NCBI GenBank assembly: GCA_965603355.1 | Contig: CBFDCQ010000080.1 | Coordinates: 1-14,164 of the forward strand | Reading direction: 5' to 3' | Source of the DNA: CBFDCQ01 sp965603355 | GTDB taxonomy: Bacteria; Hydrogenedentota; CAZGCA01; CBFDCQ01 | Length of the DNA: 14,164 nt | Shown here: positions 1 through 7,020 of the stretch, piece by piece | Layout: each line of letters starts with the position of its first letter | Position numbering within the stretch: position 1 is the stretch's first letter | The notes under the pieces: generated by a model | Databases searched by the model: none | Seen by the model: the letters and a program-made list of their open reading frames with translations, nothing else | What the model was told of the DNA's origin: nothing | Translations under genes and position numbers: made by a program

Positions 1-914
1 TCGCCCTGGTCGTTGAATGAACCGCCATCCCAGTGAACGATACGTATGTTGTTATTTGTATCCACTGTCGCGATCAGAATATCGTCATTGCCCGGGCAGG
101 ACGCCATGGTGACCAGACTCACCTCCCCGCCCGCGATGTTGTAGGCGGGTTGAGGGGTCGCATGAAGCCATTCAGCCCCATTCCAGACGTTGTAACGAAC
201 CAAAGTTGTCCCGTCATAACGACCGACCACCAGGGCGTCGCCGGACTGACTCTCATAGGCAATGTCGAAGCATTTATATTGAGGGACCGGCGTGCTGAAG
301 ACATGCGAGTTGCCCCAGGACGTGCCATCCCAGACAGCCAGGTTGATATCATTCTCTTCGTCCATCGTACCCATGACGATTTCCTTGCGGACCGGACAGC
401 CGGCAAGCTCCAGCCAATAGACCTCAGGTGCACCCGTAGTCACGGTCTCAGCCGGATTGCTCCAGTTCGCCCCGAACATTGCGCGGCAGTCCGGAATAGC
501 GTCCTCGAATTGACCGTACGCCGCAGTGATGTTGGAAGGGAACAGTTGCGTATAGCTCCGGCGGACCTCGCTTTCGTGAAAGGTGCCCACGGTCTCAACG
601 GTCGCGAAGGTGGTTGCAGTGGGCCTCTCGACCTTGTATCCGAACTCGCCGCCGCCGAGCGAATGCATGTAATACACCTCTTCGCTGTCGGGGAAACCCG
701 GTTCGCTCAGCATCCGCCATGTGCCCACGTTCACCCCCGCGCGAGCGAGGTAATGAGCCTGTGCGCGGTCCGCGTAGTTCGATGCGACATCTCTCTGCAG
801 ACCGGTCATCAGGATGAACGAGAGCGACATGGTTCCCAGCACGGCGATGGTGAACAGCACCATCACGTAGCTGACACCTCGCTCCTCAAATCTGTTGAGA
901 ATCCCCACACTCAT
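1..914 (-). CDS. GspK/PilX-like minor pseudopilin with C-terminal WDG repeats (partial)
   Basis: Partial gene; the 3' end lies beyond the left edge (304 codons visible). The ATG overlaps the upstream GspJ-like stop as ATGA, indicating translational coupling. Residues 1-13 (ending EERG) form a short prepilin leader, followed by a hydrophobic helix (14-39) and then a QAHYLARAGV segment at about 52-61, which resembles GspK and PilX N-termini. The mature +5 residue is Met (M18), not Glu; lack of E5 is a known trait of GspK tip pseudopilins. Residues from about 180 onward do not look like GspK. They show repeated W-(D/N)-G motifs at W195, W244 and W295, 49-51 residues apart, separated by strand-like segments, which suggests beta-propeller blades. 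Its position as the last gene after GspG, H, I and J fits a tip subunit. The class is fairly secure; the propeller is inferred. Confidence 0.75.
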   Translation of the reverse strand, partial: MSVGILNRFEERGVSYVMVLFTIAVLGTMSLSFILMTGLQRDVASNYADRAQAHYLARAGVNVGTWRMLSEPGFPDSEEVYYMHSLGGGEFGYKVERPTATTFATVETVGTFHESEVRRSYTQLFPSNITAAYGQFEDAIPDCRAMFGANWSNPAETVTTGAPEVYWLELAGCPVRKEIVMGTMDEENDINLAVWDGTSWGNSHVFSTPVPQYKCFDIAYESQSGDALVVGRYDGTTLVRYNVWNGAEWLHATPQPAYNIAGGEVSLVTMASCPGNDDILIATVDTNNNIRIVHWDGGSFNDQG

Positions 915-1750
915 AAGCTCATACCCTGTCTTTGAAGTATGTTTTCGTTGTGAACCGGCCTCTTGAGCACCATCTCGCTACCCGGTCCCCGGCTCAGCGC
1001 AAGGATGATATTGACATGAGGTTCCCCCTCGTCGCCAAGCAGGTATTGAGCGCGAAACTGCGTTACGCCGTGCGCGAGGGCGCTGACGCCGTACACGGGA
1101 TGGTTCTCCATCAACGTGCCCTCGTCGAGGTAAAAGACGATCGGTTCGGCCGGATCTTCACCCACCAGGCCATCTTCATCGTCGTCGGTCCAGGGCGATT
1201 CATCAACCTCGCCATCGCCGTCGTCATCGAAGCCCACAATGCCCGACGCCGCCTCCCCGTTCCAATTGCCGTCCGGATCCTCGTCGATGAGACCGTCTTC
1301 ATCATTGTCAAGACCATCGAATACATCCTCATCAATTAGGCCGTCTTCGTCATCGTCAAACATACTGCCTTCGTCCACAGAACCATCGTTGTCGTCGTCT
1401 ATCCCTGCGATCCCCGCCTTGCCGTCACCAGTGAGGTCATCGGTGGAGTCTTCATCAATCCTTCCATCCTCATCCGTGTCTATTCCCGCGGAGACCGCCA
1501 GCAATTCCAGATCATTTCGCGTTGCGTTGGGCAGGAACACAAACCGCGCGTTCCTCGTGTACTCCACCATGCGGTTCATCGCGTAGGCGGCCTCGCGCTG
1601 CATCTCGACCTGTGCTACACCGCTCCTGTACGCGTCAAGACTCGTGAAGAGAAGACCGGCGATCACCGACCCGATCATGCCAATTACAGTAATGCTGATC
1701 ACCAGTTCCAACAACGTCAGCCCGCCGAGACCTTCAGTTTTTCGCGTCAT
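911..1750 (-). CDS. GspJ-like minor pseudopilin with duplicated Asp-rich Ca-type loops
   Basis: A 279-aa type IV prepilin-like protein. The leader ends at G10, followed by LTLLE with Glu at mature +5 (E15) and a hydrophobic helix to about residue 36; the helix and downstream AYAMNRMVEYTRNAR fit GspJ/PilW. Residues 91-204 are exceptional. Six loops of the form DxDxDGxxDE start at 91, 118, 132, 148, 175 and 189, as in thrombospondin type-3 or EF-hand-like calcium sites. Their spacing (27, 14, 16, 27, 14) shows an ungapped duplication of a 57-residue unit (91-147 and 148-204). The C-terminal part (about 205-279) returns to GspJ-like strands. The ATG at 1750 overlaps the GspI-like stop as ATGA; a GTG at 1759 is also in frame and cannot be excluded. 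The stop overlaps the next start by 4 bp. A role as minor pseudopilin is likely; Ca binding is inferred from the motifs. Confidence 0.85.
   Translation of the reverse strand: MTRKTEGLGGLTLLELVISITVIGMIGSVIAGLLFTSLDAYRSGVAQVEMQREAAYAMNRMVEYTRNARFVFLPNATRNDLELLAVSAGIDTDEDGRIDEDSTDDLTGDGKAGIAGIDDDNDGSVDEGSMFDDDEDGLIDEDVFDGLDNDEDGLIDEDPDGNWNGEAASGIVGFDDDGDGEVDESPWTDDDEDGLVGEDPAEPIVFYLDEGTLMENHPVYGVSALAHGVTQFRAQYLLGDEGEPHVNIILALSRGPGSEMVLKRPVHNENILQRQGMSL
1154..1480 (-). repeat. Coding tandem duplication: two 57-residue units with three DxDxDG loops each
   Basis: Inside the GspJ-like gene, the coding sequence for the first Asp loop begins at 1480 and the last ends near 1154. Aligning residues 91-147 with 148-204 needs no gaps, and all three Asp loops of each unit fall in register. 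Codons have diverged, so the duplication is not very recent, or selection has kept only the loops. Confidence 0.75.
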
Positions 1751-2154
1751 ATCTTGCACGTTACCTGCCCCGCAGAGTCGACCAGCAGCGTCGAAAGCTC
1801 CACATCCTCAATCGTCACGACAATGAGCTTCACATCCATCTCAACGCCAGGAGTGCCGTCCACGTCGTATGGCGTCACTGTCCAATGCCTCTGTACGGTT
1901 TCGCCTTGTACCGTCACTTGATCGGCGCCGCTGTCGACATCATCGAAATCGGTTGCGATAAGCTCGTCCATCTTACCCTCGGCGTAGTTCACTATCTCCA
2001 GGATTCGTCCTTCGTCGCGCAGATTCTGCGTACCGCCGTAAAATGCCGCGCTGACCGCCATGACGCACACGGCGATGACTACCGATGAAAGCAATGCCTC
2101 GATCAGCGTAAACCCACTGTCTGGTACTCTGTTCTTTGTTCCGGCATTACGCAT
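1747..2154 (-). CDS. GspI/PilV-like minor pseudopilin
   Basis: A 135-aa prepilin-like protein, probably a minor pseudopilin of the tip complex in the inner membrane/periplasm. The leader ends at G14 (PDSG), followed by FTLIE with Glu at mature +5 (E19) and a hydrophobic helix to about residue 38. NYAEGKMDELIAT after the helix matches the GspI/PilV pattern of an amphipathic helix with an E-x-K-M-D-E-L core. The ATG at 2154 was chosen over an in-frame start at 2211: it directly precedes the prepilin leader and has AGGA about 9 nt upstream, and the longer version would run through a palindromic repeat. The gene lies 105 bp downstream of the GspH-like gene and overlaps the GspJ-like start by ATGA. 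H, then I, then J, then K is the standard order of T2SS minor pseudopilins. Confidence 0.8.
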   Translation of the reverse strand: MRNAGTKNRVPDSGFTLIEALLSSVVIAVCVMAVSAAFYGGTQNLRDEGRILEIVNYAEGKMDELIATDFDDVDSGADQVTVQGETVQRHWTVTPYDVDGTPGVEMDVKLIVVTIEDVELSTLLVDSAGQVTCKI

Positions 2155-2172
2155 TGAACATAGTCCTGGTGG

Positions 2173-2192
2173 GGCAGACATTCCTGTCTGCC
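2173..2192. repeat. Perfect 8-bp inverted repeat in the GspH-GspI gap
   Basis: GGCAGACA and TGTCTGCC flank a 4-base TTCC loop and would form a stable hairpin in RNA of either strand. No U-tract follows on the minus strand, so it does not look like an intrinsic terminator. The shape and sequence resemble short palindromes that I recall scattered between genes in metagenomic genomes; that link is recollection, not tested. Confidence 0.6.
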
Positions 2193-2239
2193 TTCCCCTG
2201 GTTCGTGCCAAACAGATGCATGCCTACCTGTCTCCGCTT

Positions 2240-2259
2240 GGGCGCGGCAAGCAGCGCCC
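2240..2259. repeat. GC-rich inverted repeat abutting the GspH-like stop
   Basis: GGGCGC and GCGCCC arms flank 8 bases, with one more inner G-C pair. On the minus strand the stop codon TAG of the GspH-like gene leads straight into this hairpin, so the stop may be contributed by the repeat element itself. No poly-U follows. Possible roles are 3' mRNA stabilisation or a dispersed palindromic element. Confidence 0.55.
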
Positions 2260-2787
2260 CTACGAGAACGATATTTCGCATGATGTTGCCGTGACTCCTA
2301 TTTTCCTGGACCTACCGCCGTACTCAAGCATCACAAATCCTACCTCCATAGGCGCTCCCAGGTTATCGAACCGAACATAGTTGGCCTCACCGAACAGCGC
2401 TGTACCCACCCTAACGCCCTGAAGTCCGGTTCCCTCCGCGGTGAAGCTCACGAGGTAATCCCGCTTAGTCAGCGGGTTTTGCGCCGCTTCAAACACCTCT
2501 TCCGGAGGGACTCCGCTTACGTGCTTTTCGATCTGAAAGCAGTTTGCCTCCGGGTCAAAGATGACCCTGTGAGGCACGCCGGTCGTGATAGCCGTGGCTC
2601 TTGCGTAATGTATTGCAGTGACGGTCGCGTCGGCGGCGGCGTTGATCGTCTCGTCAGTGAGAAAGTCGTTCATTGCCGGCATGGCCATCATCGTTATGAT
2701 TCCAAGAACCATGATGACGATGACCAGTTCCAGAAACGTGAATCCAGGCTCCTGGTTGTATGCAAGCCAATGATTCCTGACGCTCAT
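2260..2787 (-). CDS. GspH/FimT-like minor pseudopilin
   Basis: A 175-aa prepilin-like protein. The leader ends at G15 (QEPG), followed by FTFLE with Glu at mature +5 (E20) and a long hydrophobic helix to about residue 38. The C-terminal region contains YVRFDNLGAP then GFVMLEYGGRSRKIGVTATS, the beta pattern typical of the GspH domain (F-x-x-x-G-x-P, then a G-G turn and I-x-V-x-x-T). The ATG at 2787 was chosen because a clear GAGGTGG ribosome binding site lies just upstream; a longer in-frame version starting at 2856 would overlap the preceding pilin gene and lacks a reason. The gap to the upstream pilin is 37 bp. The stop codon sits at the edge of a palindromic repeat, so the last residues may have been altered by insertion of that element. 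Confidence 0.85.
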   Translation of the reverse strand: MSVRNHWLAYNQEPGFTFLELVIVIMVLGIITMMAMPAMNDFLTDETINAAADATVTAIHYARATAITTGVPHRVIFDPEANCFQIEKHVSGVPPEEVFEAAQNPLTKRDYLVSFTAEGTGLQGVRVGTALFGEANYVRFDNLGAPMEVGFVMLEYGGRSRKIGVTATSCEISFS

Positions 2788-2824
2788 CTTGTCCACCTCG
2801 CTTTGAGTTTTATCGGAGCTGGTT

Positions 2825-3397
2825 TCACCAGTCCACGTACTCCGTACAGTTGGCAATGATCTCTCCCGTCATCTTGCTAAACTTCCAGCCCATCAAATCG
2901 TCACCTGACATCTCGATGTCATCAGCATCGAGAGCTTCCGTGTCAGCGGTCACGCGTACGCCGCCCGCATTGCTTCCCGCCGCGGCAACGGGGTTGTGCG
3001 GGATGCCCCTCATCAGGTACGGCCCGAACGGGAAGTCCTCGCGGTCAAGCGTCGCCGAGCTCTTACCTTGCGCGTTCGTGTACTGCGTGAGCTGATGTAT
3101 AAACACGGTCGGGTTATCCGCCTGCTCTGTTTCCCCGCCCTCTGCGCCATCTCTGACCGCCGCGGGATAGGTGCTGTTGTGCTGGTGATAGTACAGGTTG
3201 ATCGCGTTGCGCATCACCGCCAGATCGCCCGACAGCGTTGCCTCCCGCGCGTCCTGAGTCGAGCTGACAAACTGCGGTATCGCCAGCGCGGCGAGTATCC
3301 CGATAATGATGATCACGATGATCAGCTCGACCAAGGTGAATCCCGCGCTCTTGGAGCGACGAGTATCCTTTGTCCCTTCCGTTATATCGTTGCTCAT
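2825..3397 (-). CDS. GspG-like major pseudopilin, second paralogue
   Basis: A 190-aa type IV pilin-like protein, predicted shaft subunit of the pseudopilus. A 19-residue leader ending in AG precedes FTLVE (E24 = mature +5) and the helix IIVIIIIGILAALAIP. FGPYLMRGIPHNPVA at about 128-142 is the GspG-type loop. The tail carries acidic ALDADDIEMSGDD and ends in W before the stop. The helix-coding region differs from that of the upstream paralogue by 1 base in 77 (3252-3328 versus 3929-4005), including silent sites, so duplication or gene conversion is recent. The start at 3397 puts the leader in a normal length range; longer in-frame starts would add an unlikely extension into the hairpin region. 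The ribosome binding site is weak (GAAGAG), unlike the strong one of the first paralogue, so lower expression is plausible. Confidence 0.88.
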   Translation of the reverse strand: MSNDITEGTKDTRRSKSAGFTLVELIIVIIIIGILAALAIPQFVSSTQDAREATLSGDLAVMRNAINLYYHQHNSTYPAAVRDGAEGGETEQADNPTVFIHQLTQYTNAQGKSSATLDREDFPFGPYLMRGIPHNPVAAAGSNAGGVRVTADTEALDADDIEMSGDDLMGWKFSKMTGEIIANCTEYVDW

Positions 3398-3472
3398 AGC
3401 GTGTCTTCTCTTCAGCCATGTGAAACTTGTATGCTGGGTCCCCTTCCGCAGCACTCTTATTGTTATGATTCC

Positions 3473-3496
3473 GGGCAGTCGCTGTTGCGACCGCCC
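3473..3496 (-). promoter_or_regulatory. RNA hairpin between the two GspG-like genes
   Basis: On the transcribed strand GGGCGGTCGC and GCGACTGCCC flank an AACA tetraloop, giving a 10-bp stem with one G-U pair. It starts about 20 bases after the stop of the first pilin gene. No U-run follows, so a complete intrinsic terminator is unlikely. It could protect the 3' end of an abundant pilin message or partially attenuate downstream transcription; the function is inferred. Confidence 0.55.
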
Positions 3497-3516
3497 CACA
3501 CACACCACCATCACCA

Positions 3517-4047
3517 TCACCAGGCTTCATACGCGGCGACGTTGGCTATAAACTCGCCCGTGTTCTTGCTGAACTTCCAGCCGGTGGCCGGAGCACCGTC
3601 CGCCGTCAAAGCGACGTTGTCGACCGTGACGGTAACGTTGTCCACATCGGCACCAGCGGCTGCCAGCGGGTTATCCGGGATGCTCCTCATCAGGTACGGT
3701 CCGAACGGGTACAGCGCCCGATCGAGCGTCGCCGACGTTTCGCCCTGCGCGTTCGTGTACTGCGAGAGTTGGTTTGTAAACGCGGCCGGGTTGTCGGCAG
3801 CAGCTGTCGAAGTACCGGTTCCATCCTCTTTCACCGCTCCCGGATAGGTGCTGCTATGCTGGTGATAGTACAGGTTGATGCCGTTGCGCATCACTGCCAG
3901 GTCACCAGACAAGGTCGCCTCCTGGGCATCCTGAGTCGAGCTGACAAACTGCGGTATTGCCAGCGCGGCGAGTATCCCGATAATGATGATCACGATGATC
4001 AGCTCCACCAGAGTGAACCCGCCTCTCTCTTTTGCGGTCTTCTTCAC
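3517..4047 (-). CDS. GspG-like major pseudopilin, first paralogue
   Basis: A 176-aa type IV pilin-like protein, probably the main shaft subunit. A short leader (KKTAKERGG, cut after G10) precedes FTLVE with E15 at mature +5 and a classic pilin helix. FGPYLMRSIPDNPLAAAG matches the GspG loop region, and the protein ends in YEAW. The start is GTG at 4047, supported by AAAGGAGGTGA six bases upstream, a near-perfect complement to the 16S rRNA 3' end and the best ribosome binding site in the window; that fits a highly expressed major subunit. It lies 77 bp after the GspF-like gene. No promoter is evident in that gap, so transcription from the upstream operon is assumed. The stop codon is followed by further TGGTGA copies. 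Confidence 0.9.
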   Translation of the reverse strand: MKKTAKERGGFTLVELIIVIIIIGILAALAIPQFVSSTQDAQEATLSGDLAVMRNGINLYYHQHSSTYPGAVKEDGTGTSTAAADNPAAFTNQLSQYTNAQGETSATLDRALYPFGPYLMRSIPDNPLAAAGADVDNVTVTVDNVALTADGAPATGWKFSKNTGEFIANVAAYEAW

Positions 4048-4053
4048 TTGAAT

Positions 4054-4064
4054 TCACCTCCTTT
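4054..4064 (-). promoter_or_regulatory. Near-perfect Shine-Dalgarno of the first GspG-like gene
   Basis: AAAGGAGGTGA lies 6 bases before the GTG at 4047 and decides that start. Its strength compared with all other sites in the operon suggests that translation of the major pseudopilin is raised above that of the machine components. Confidence 0.8.
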
Positions 4065-4124
4065 CCACACGGTTTTTACCTCAATCCACCATCTCTTTTC
4101 TGATATCCCCATGAATCCTCCGTC

Positions 4125-5273
4125 TTATCCACCAACTCTCAGCGCCGATGCCATCTTGAACAGCGGCAAGAGCACTGCCATAGCCACAAAACCTACAAAA
4201 AGGCCCATGATAGCGATAAACATCGGCTCTACAATTGCGGTAAGACGCTTGAGTTTGACCTCGACCTGGTCGTCATGATGGTCCGCGAGCCGCGTCATCA
4301 CCGTCGGCAGCGAACCGGTCTTGTCGCCCGTTGCGGCCATCTGCTGGTCAACCGGGCTCATCAGGTTGCTGTCGCGAAACGGGGCGGCGAAACCATCGCC
4401 TTGAAGCACGCTTCGTTCGAGTTCGTCCATGAACTGGCGGAACGAGTGGCTGACAACGGAGTCTTTTGCCACGTCGATGCTCTCCGTCAGAGGCACACCG
4501 GACTCAAGCAGCATCCCGAGCGTACGGACCAGCGAGGACGTGGATATACCCTTCAGGAGAACGCCCAGAACCGGGATGCGGAGCAGGACGCCGTCAATGA
4601 AATTCTTGCACCTGGCGTTGCGAAACAGCCAGACTATTCCAAAAGCCGCGAGCAACACAAACACCGGGGTCAGATACCAGTAACGCTTCGTGAGCGTCCC
4701 GGCTGCCATGAGGATCCGTGTAGGTATCGGCAATACAACGCCGGCGCTTGCGAAGATCGCTGTGAACCGCGGCAGTACGAACGTCATGGCAAATACCACG
4801 ACACCAAGGAGCATCACGCTCAGTATGGCAGGGTAGGTGAGAGCCGACCGTATGCCCTCGACGAGTTCAGCTCGTTTGGTCATATGCAACTCCAGCCGTT
4901 TGAAGATCTGGGGCAATCGCCCACTTGTCTCACCCGCTCTCACCGCACTTGTATATAGCGTCGGGAACACAGCAGGATGTTCTTCGAGTGCGGCGGTCAG
5001 CGTTCTACCGCCGGCCACGCTTAACGCGACATTGTCCAACACCGCGCCCATCTTGGTGCCCTCGGTCTGTTTTCCCAACGCGGACAAGCTCTCTGAAATG
5101 GTGTTGCCTGTCTCCAGCATGAGCGAGAGCTGTGACGTCACGAGAACCAGCTGTGCGGCCGGCACTCGCTGTCGCCAGGTCCTGAACGCATCGCGAGCAA
5201 CAGCCGCTACAGCTTGCCACGCGTTGACATGCCCGCTGGCTGCCCCTTTGGTTCGATAAGCTAATTCAGCCAT
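4125..5273 (-). CDS. GspF/PilC-like inner-membrane platform protein
   Basis: A 382-aa polytopic membrane protein of the T2SSF family, the inner-membrane platform that couples the ATPase to pseudopilin assembly. Two repeated T2SSF domains are visible. The first (about 45-167) has QLSLMLETGNTISESL and FPTLYTSAVRAGETSGRLP and ends in a membrane segment; the second (about 248-372) has LGMLLESGVPLTESIDVA and MAATGDKTGSLPTVMTRLAD, then a C-terminal hydrophobic segment. A middle hydrophobic stretch lies near 195-215. The start at 5273 leaves 16 bp after the ATPase stop, with GGGGAA upstream; the open frame extends far into the ATPase gene in another frame, which is a shadow. Family assignment is very secure; T2SS versus T4P naming is less so, because no PilT is present in the window. 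Confidence 0.95.
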   Translation of the reverse strand: MAELAYRTKGAASGHVNAWQAVAAVARDAFRTWRQRVPAAQLVLVTSQLSLMLETGNTISESLSALGKQTEGTKMGAVLDNVALSVAGGRTLTAALEEHPAVFPTLYTSAVRAGETSGRLPQIFKRLELHMTKRAELVEGIRSALTYPAILSVMLLGVVVFAMTFVLPRFTAIFASAGVVLPIPTRILMAAGTLTKRYWYLTPVFVLLAAFGIVWLFRNARCKNFIDGVLLRIPVLGVLLKGISTSSLVRTLGMLLESGVPLTESIDVAKDSVVSHSFRQFMDELERSVLQGDGFAAPFRDSNLMSPVDQQMAATGDKTGSLPTVMTRLADHHDDQVEVKLKRLTAIVEPMFIAIMGLFVGFVAMAVLLPLFKMASALRVGG

Positions 5274-5289
5274 CTTTATTCCCCAGTTC

Positions 5290-7020
5290 TCACGCTGCGC
5301 TTGCGGCAGCGATACGCGCCTTCTCCTCAACGAACACCACGCGCATGACCTCGTCGAGGCTCGTCGCGCCTTCTTCGGCCAGGCGAAAAGCTTCGTCCGT
5401 AAGAGTTCGCATCCCGGTCTCCGAGCACACCTCGCGCAACTCGTCAAACGAGGGGTCCCTGAGCACCGTCCTGCGCAGCGTCTCATCCATCTGCAGCAGC
5501 TCGAAGATCCCGCGTCTGTGTCTGAGCCCCGTATCGAAACATTTCGCACAACCTCTACCAGTGGAGAAAGACACGTTGTGACCCGACCACTGGATACGTT
5601 CCAGCAGCTCGCTCGGAGGGAAGTAGGCGATCTTGCACTCGTCGCACACCAATCGCACGAGCCTCTGCGCGATCACCCCGATGACCGTGGAGGTGAGCAG
5701 GTACGGCTCGATTCCCATCTCCAACAATCGCGCAATTGCGCCGATGCTCTCGTTCGTGTGAAGAGTCGCGAGCACAAGATGACCGGTCAAAGCGGCCTGT
5801 ATTGCGACCTCGGCGGTTTCCCGGTCGCGTATCTCACCTACCATGATTATGTCGGGGTCCTGACGGAGCACTGAGCGGAGAACCCTTGCGAAAGTCAGAT
5901 CCAGTTCGGGGTTGACGTGAACTTGGTTTATGACTTCGAGCTGATACTCGACCGGATCCTCGATCGTCACGATGTTCTTCTCGATCGTGCTAATGGACTT
6001 TATCGCCGCGTACAGAGTCGTGGTCTTGCCGCTGCCGGTAGGTCCTGTGACCAGTATGATCCCGTGCGGTCTGAACAGCAGGCGTTTAACCTCCATCAGC
6101 GTGTCCGGGTGGAACCCCAGCTTGTTTATGTCCACGACGAGCTGCGATTTGTCCAGCAACCTTATGGCGGCCTTCTCGCCAAGCACGGTCGGCATCGTCG
6201 AGACCCTCAAGTCAACGTCCTTCCCCTCGGCTACGACGCGTATTCTGCCGTCCTGGGGCATTCTGCGCTCGGCAATGTTCATGTTCCCCATGACCTTTAT
6301 GCGCGAGATGAGCGCCGGCAAAAGGTCGAGCCGGGGCGACATGACCTGCTGTAGTGCCCCGTCTATGCGGTATCGCACACGTATGTGCTTTGTATCCGGC
6401 TCGATATGGATGTCGCTGGCGCGTTCCTTGATTGCGTTGAGGAGGATGAGGTTCACCATGTTTATGACGCGCGCGCCTTCCGCCATCTCCTCGACGAGGT
6501 GCAGGTCCTCGAAATGGGATTGCTGTACCACTTCGACGTCGGTCTCGCTGAAGCTCTCAAGGAACTCATCCATCTCCAACGGTGTGCCATAGTAGTCGGA
6601 GATGGCGCTCGTGATATCCTCCGCCCTGCACCGCACCGGCTGCACTCTGCACCCGGTCAGGTTCTCCAGATCGTCAATGGCGAATATCGCCGACGGGTCG
6701 GACATGGCCACCGTGAAGGTTCTGTGAACCCTGAACATCGGTATTACGTTATAGAGTTCCGCTTTTTCGCGCGGTATGATGTCTACAATCTTCGGGTCAA
6801 CCAGGCCCCGACGGAGCCATACGTGCGGGACGCCGGTCTGCTCGGTTAATGCCTGTGTGAGAATCTCGTACGAGACGAATCCCATCTCAAGCAGAACCTG
6901 CCCGAGCCTTCTGCCGGTCTCACGCTGTTTGACCAGCGCCAGCTCCAGCTGTTCGGGCAAAAGCTGGTTCGATTCGACGAGAATCTCGCCCAACATCCTT
7001 CTTTTTTCGTCTTTGCTCAT
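5290..7020 (-). CDS. GspE/PilB-type assembly ATPase with tandem MshEN-like N-terminal motifs
   Basis: A 576-aa cytoplasmic hexameric ATPase that powers pseudopilus assembly. It has the full catalytic set: Walker A GPTGSGKT (326-333), Asp box IEDPVEY (353-359), Walker B DPDIIMVGEIRD (388-399, E396), His box TGHLVLATLHTN (412-423), and the zinc tetracysteine C459/C462 and C491/C494. The N-terminus holds two 24-residue motifs, 9-32 (starting LGEIL, ending KQ) and 38-61 (RLGQVLLEMG to EQ). These match the tandem c-di-GMP-binding motifs of MshEN domains (RLGxxLxxxGx...LxxxLxxQ). The first position of motif one is Met rather than Arg. The ATG at 7020 overlaps the STAS stop by ATGA, with AGGAG upstream. 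ATPase function is very secure; c-di-GMP binding is inferred from the motifs. Confidence 0.96.
   Translation of the reverse strand: MSKDEKRRMLGEILVESNQLLPEQLELALVKQRETGRRLGQVLLEMGFVSYEILTQALTEQTGVPHVWLRRGLVDPKIVDIIPREKAELYNVIPMFRVHRTFTVAMSDPSAIFAIDDLENLTGCRVQPVRCRAEDITSAISDYYGTPLEMDEFLESFSETDVEVVQQSHFEDLHLVEEMAEGARVINMVNLILLNAIKERASDIHIEPDTKHIRVRYRIDGALQQVMSPRLDLLPALISRIKVMGNMNIAERRMPQDGRIRVVAEGKDVDLRVSTMPTVLGEKAAIRLLDKSQLVVDINKLGFHPDTLMEVKRLLFRPHGIILVTGPTGSGKTTTLYAAIKSISTIEKNIVTIEDPVEYQLEVINQVHVNPELDLTFARVLRSVLRQDPDIIMVGEIRDRETAEVAIQAALTGHLVLATLHTNESIGAIARLLEMGIEPYLLTSTVIGVIAQRLVRLVCDECKIAYFPPSELLERIQWSGHNVSFSTGRGCAKCFDTGLRHRRGIFELLQMDETLRRTVLRDPSFDELREVCSETGMRTLTDEAFRLAEEGATSLDEVMRVVFVEEKARIAAASAA

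Noticed and set aside
33..935. 300-codon plus-strand open frame
   Set aside because: It is antisense to the GspK-like gene, has no recognisable domain or ribosome binding site, and its composition is that of a reverse complement.
2200..2220. Possible sigma-54 promoter before the GspI-like gene
   Set aside because: TTGGCACG gives a good -24 box, but the -12 position is GG, not GC, and there is no TTGC.
2996..3847. 283-codon plus-strand open frame across both pilin genes
   Set aside because: It is antisense to two clear pilin genes; its internal similarity only mirrors the pilin duplication.
5274..5549. N-terminal extension of the GspF-like gene
   Set aside because: It lies inside the ATPase gene in another frame and is rich in Arg, Cys and Ser as shadows are; the ATG at 5273 gives normal GspF length.
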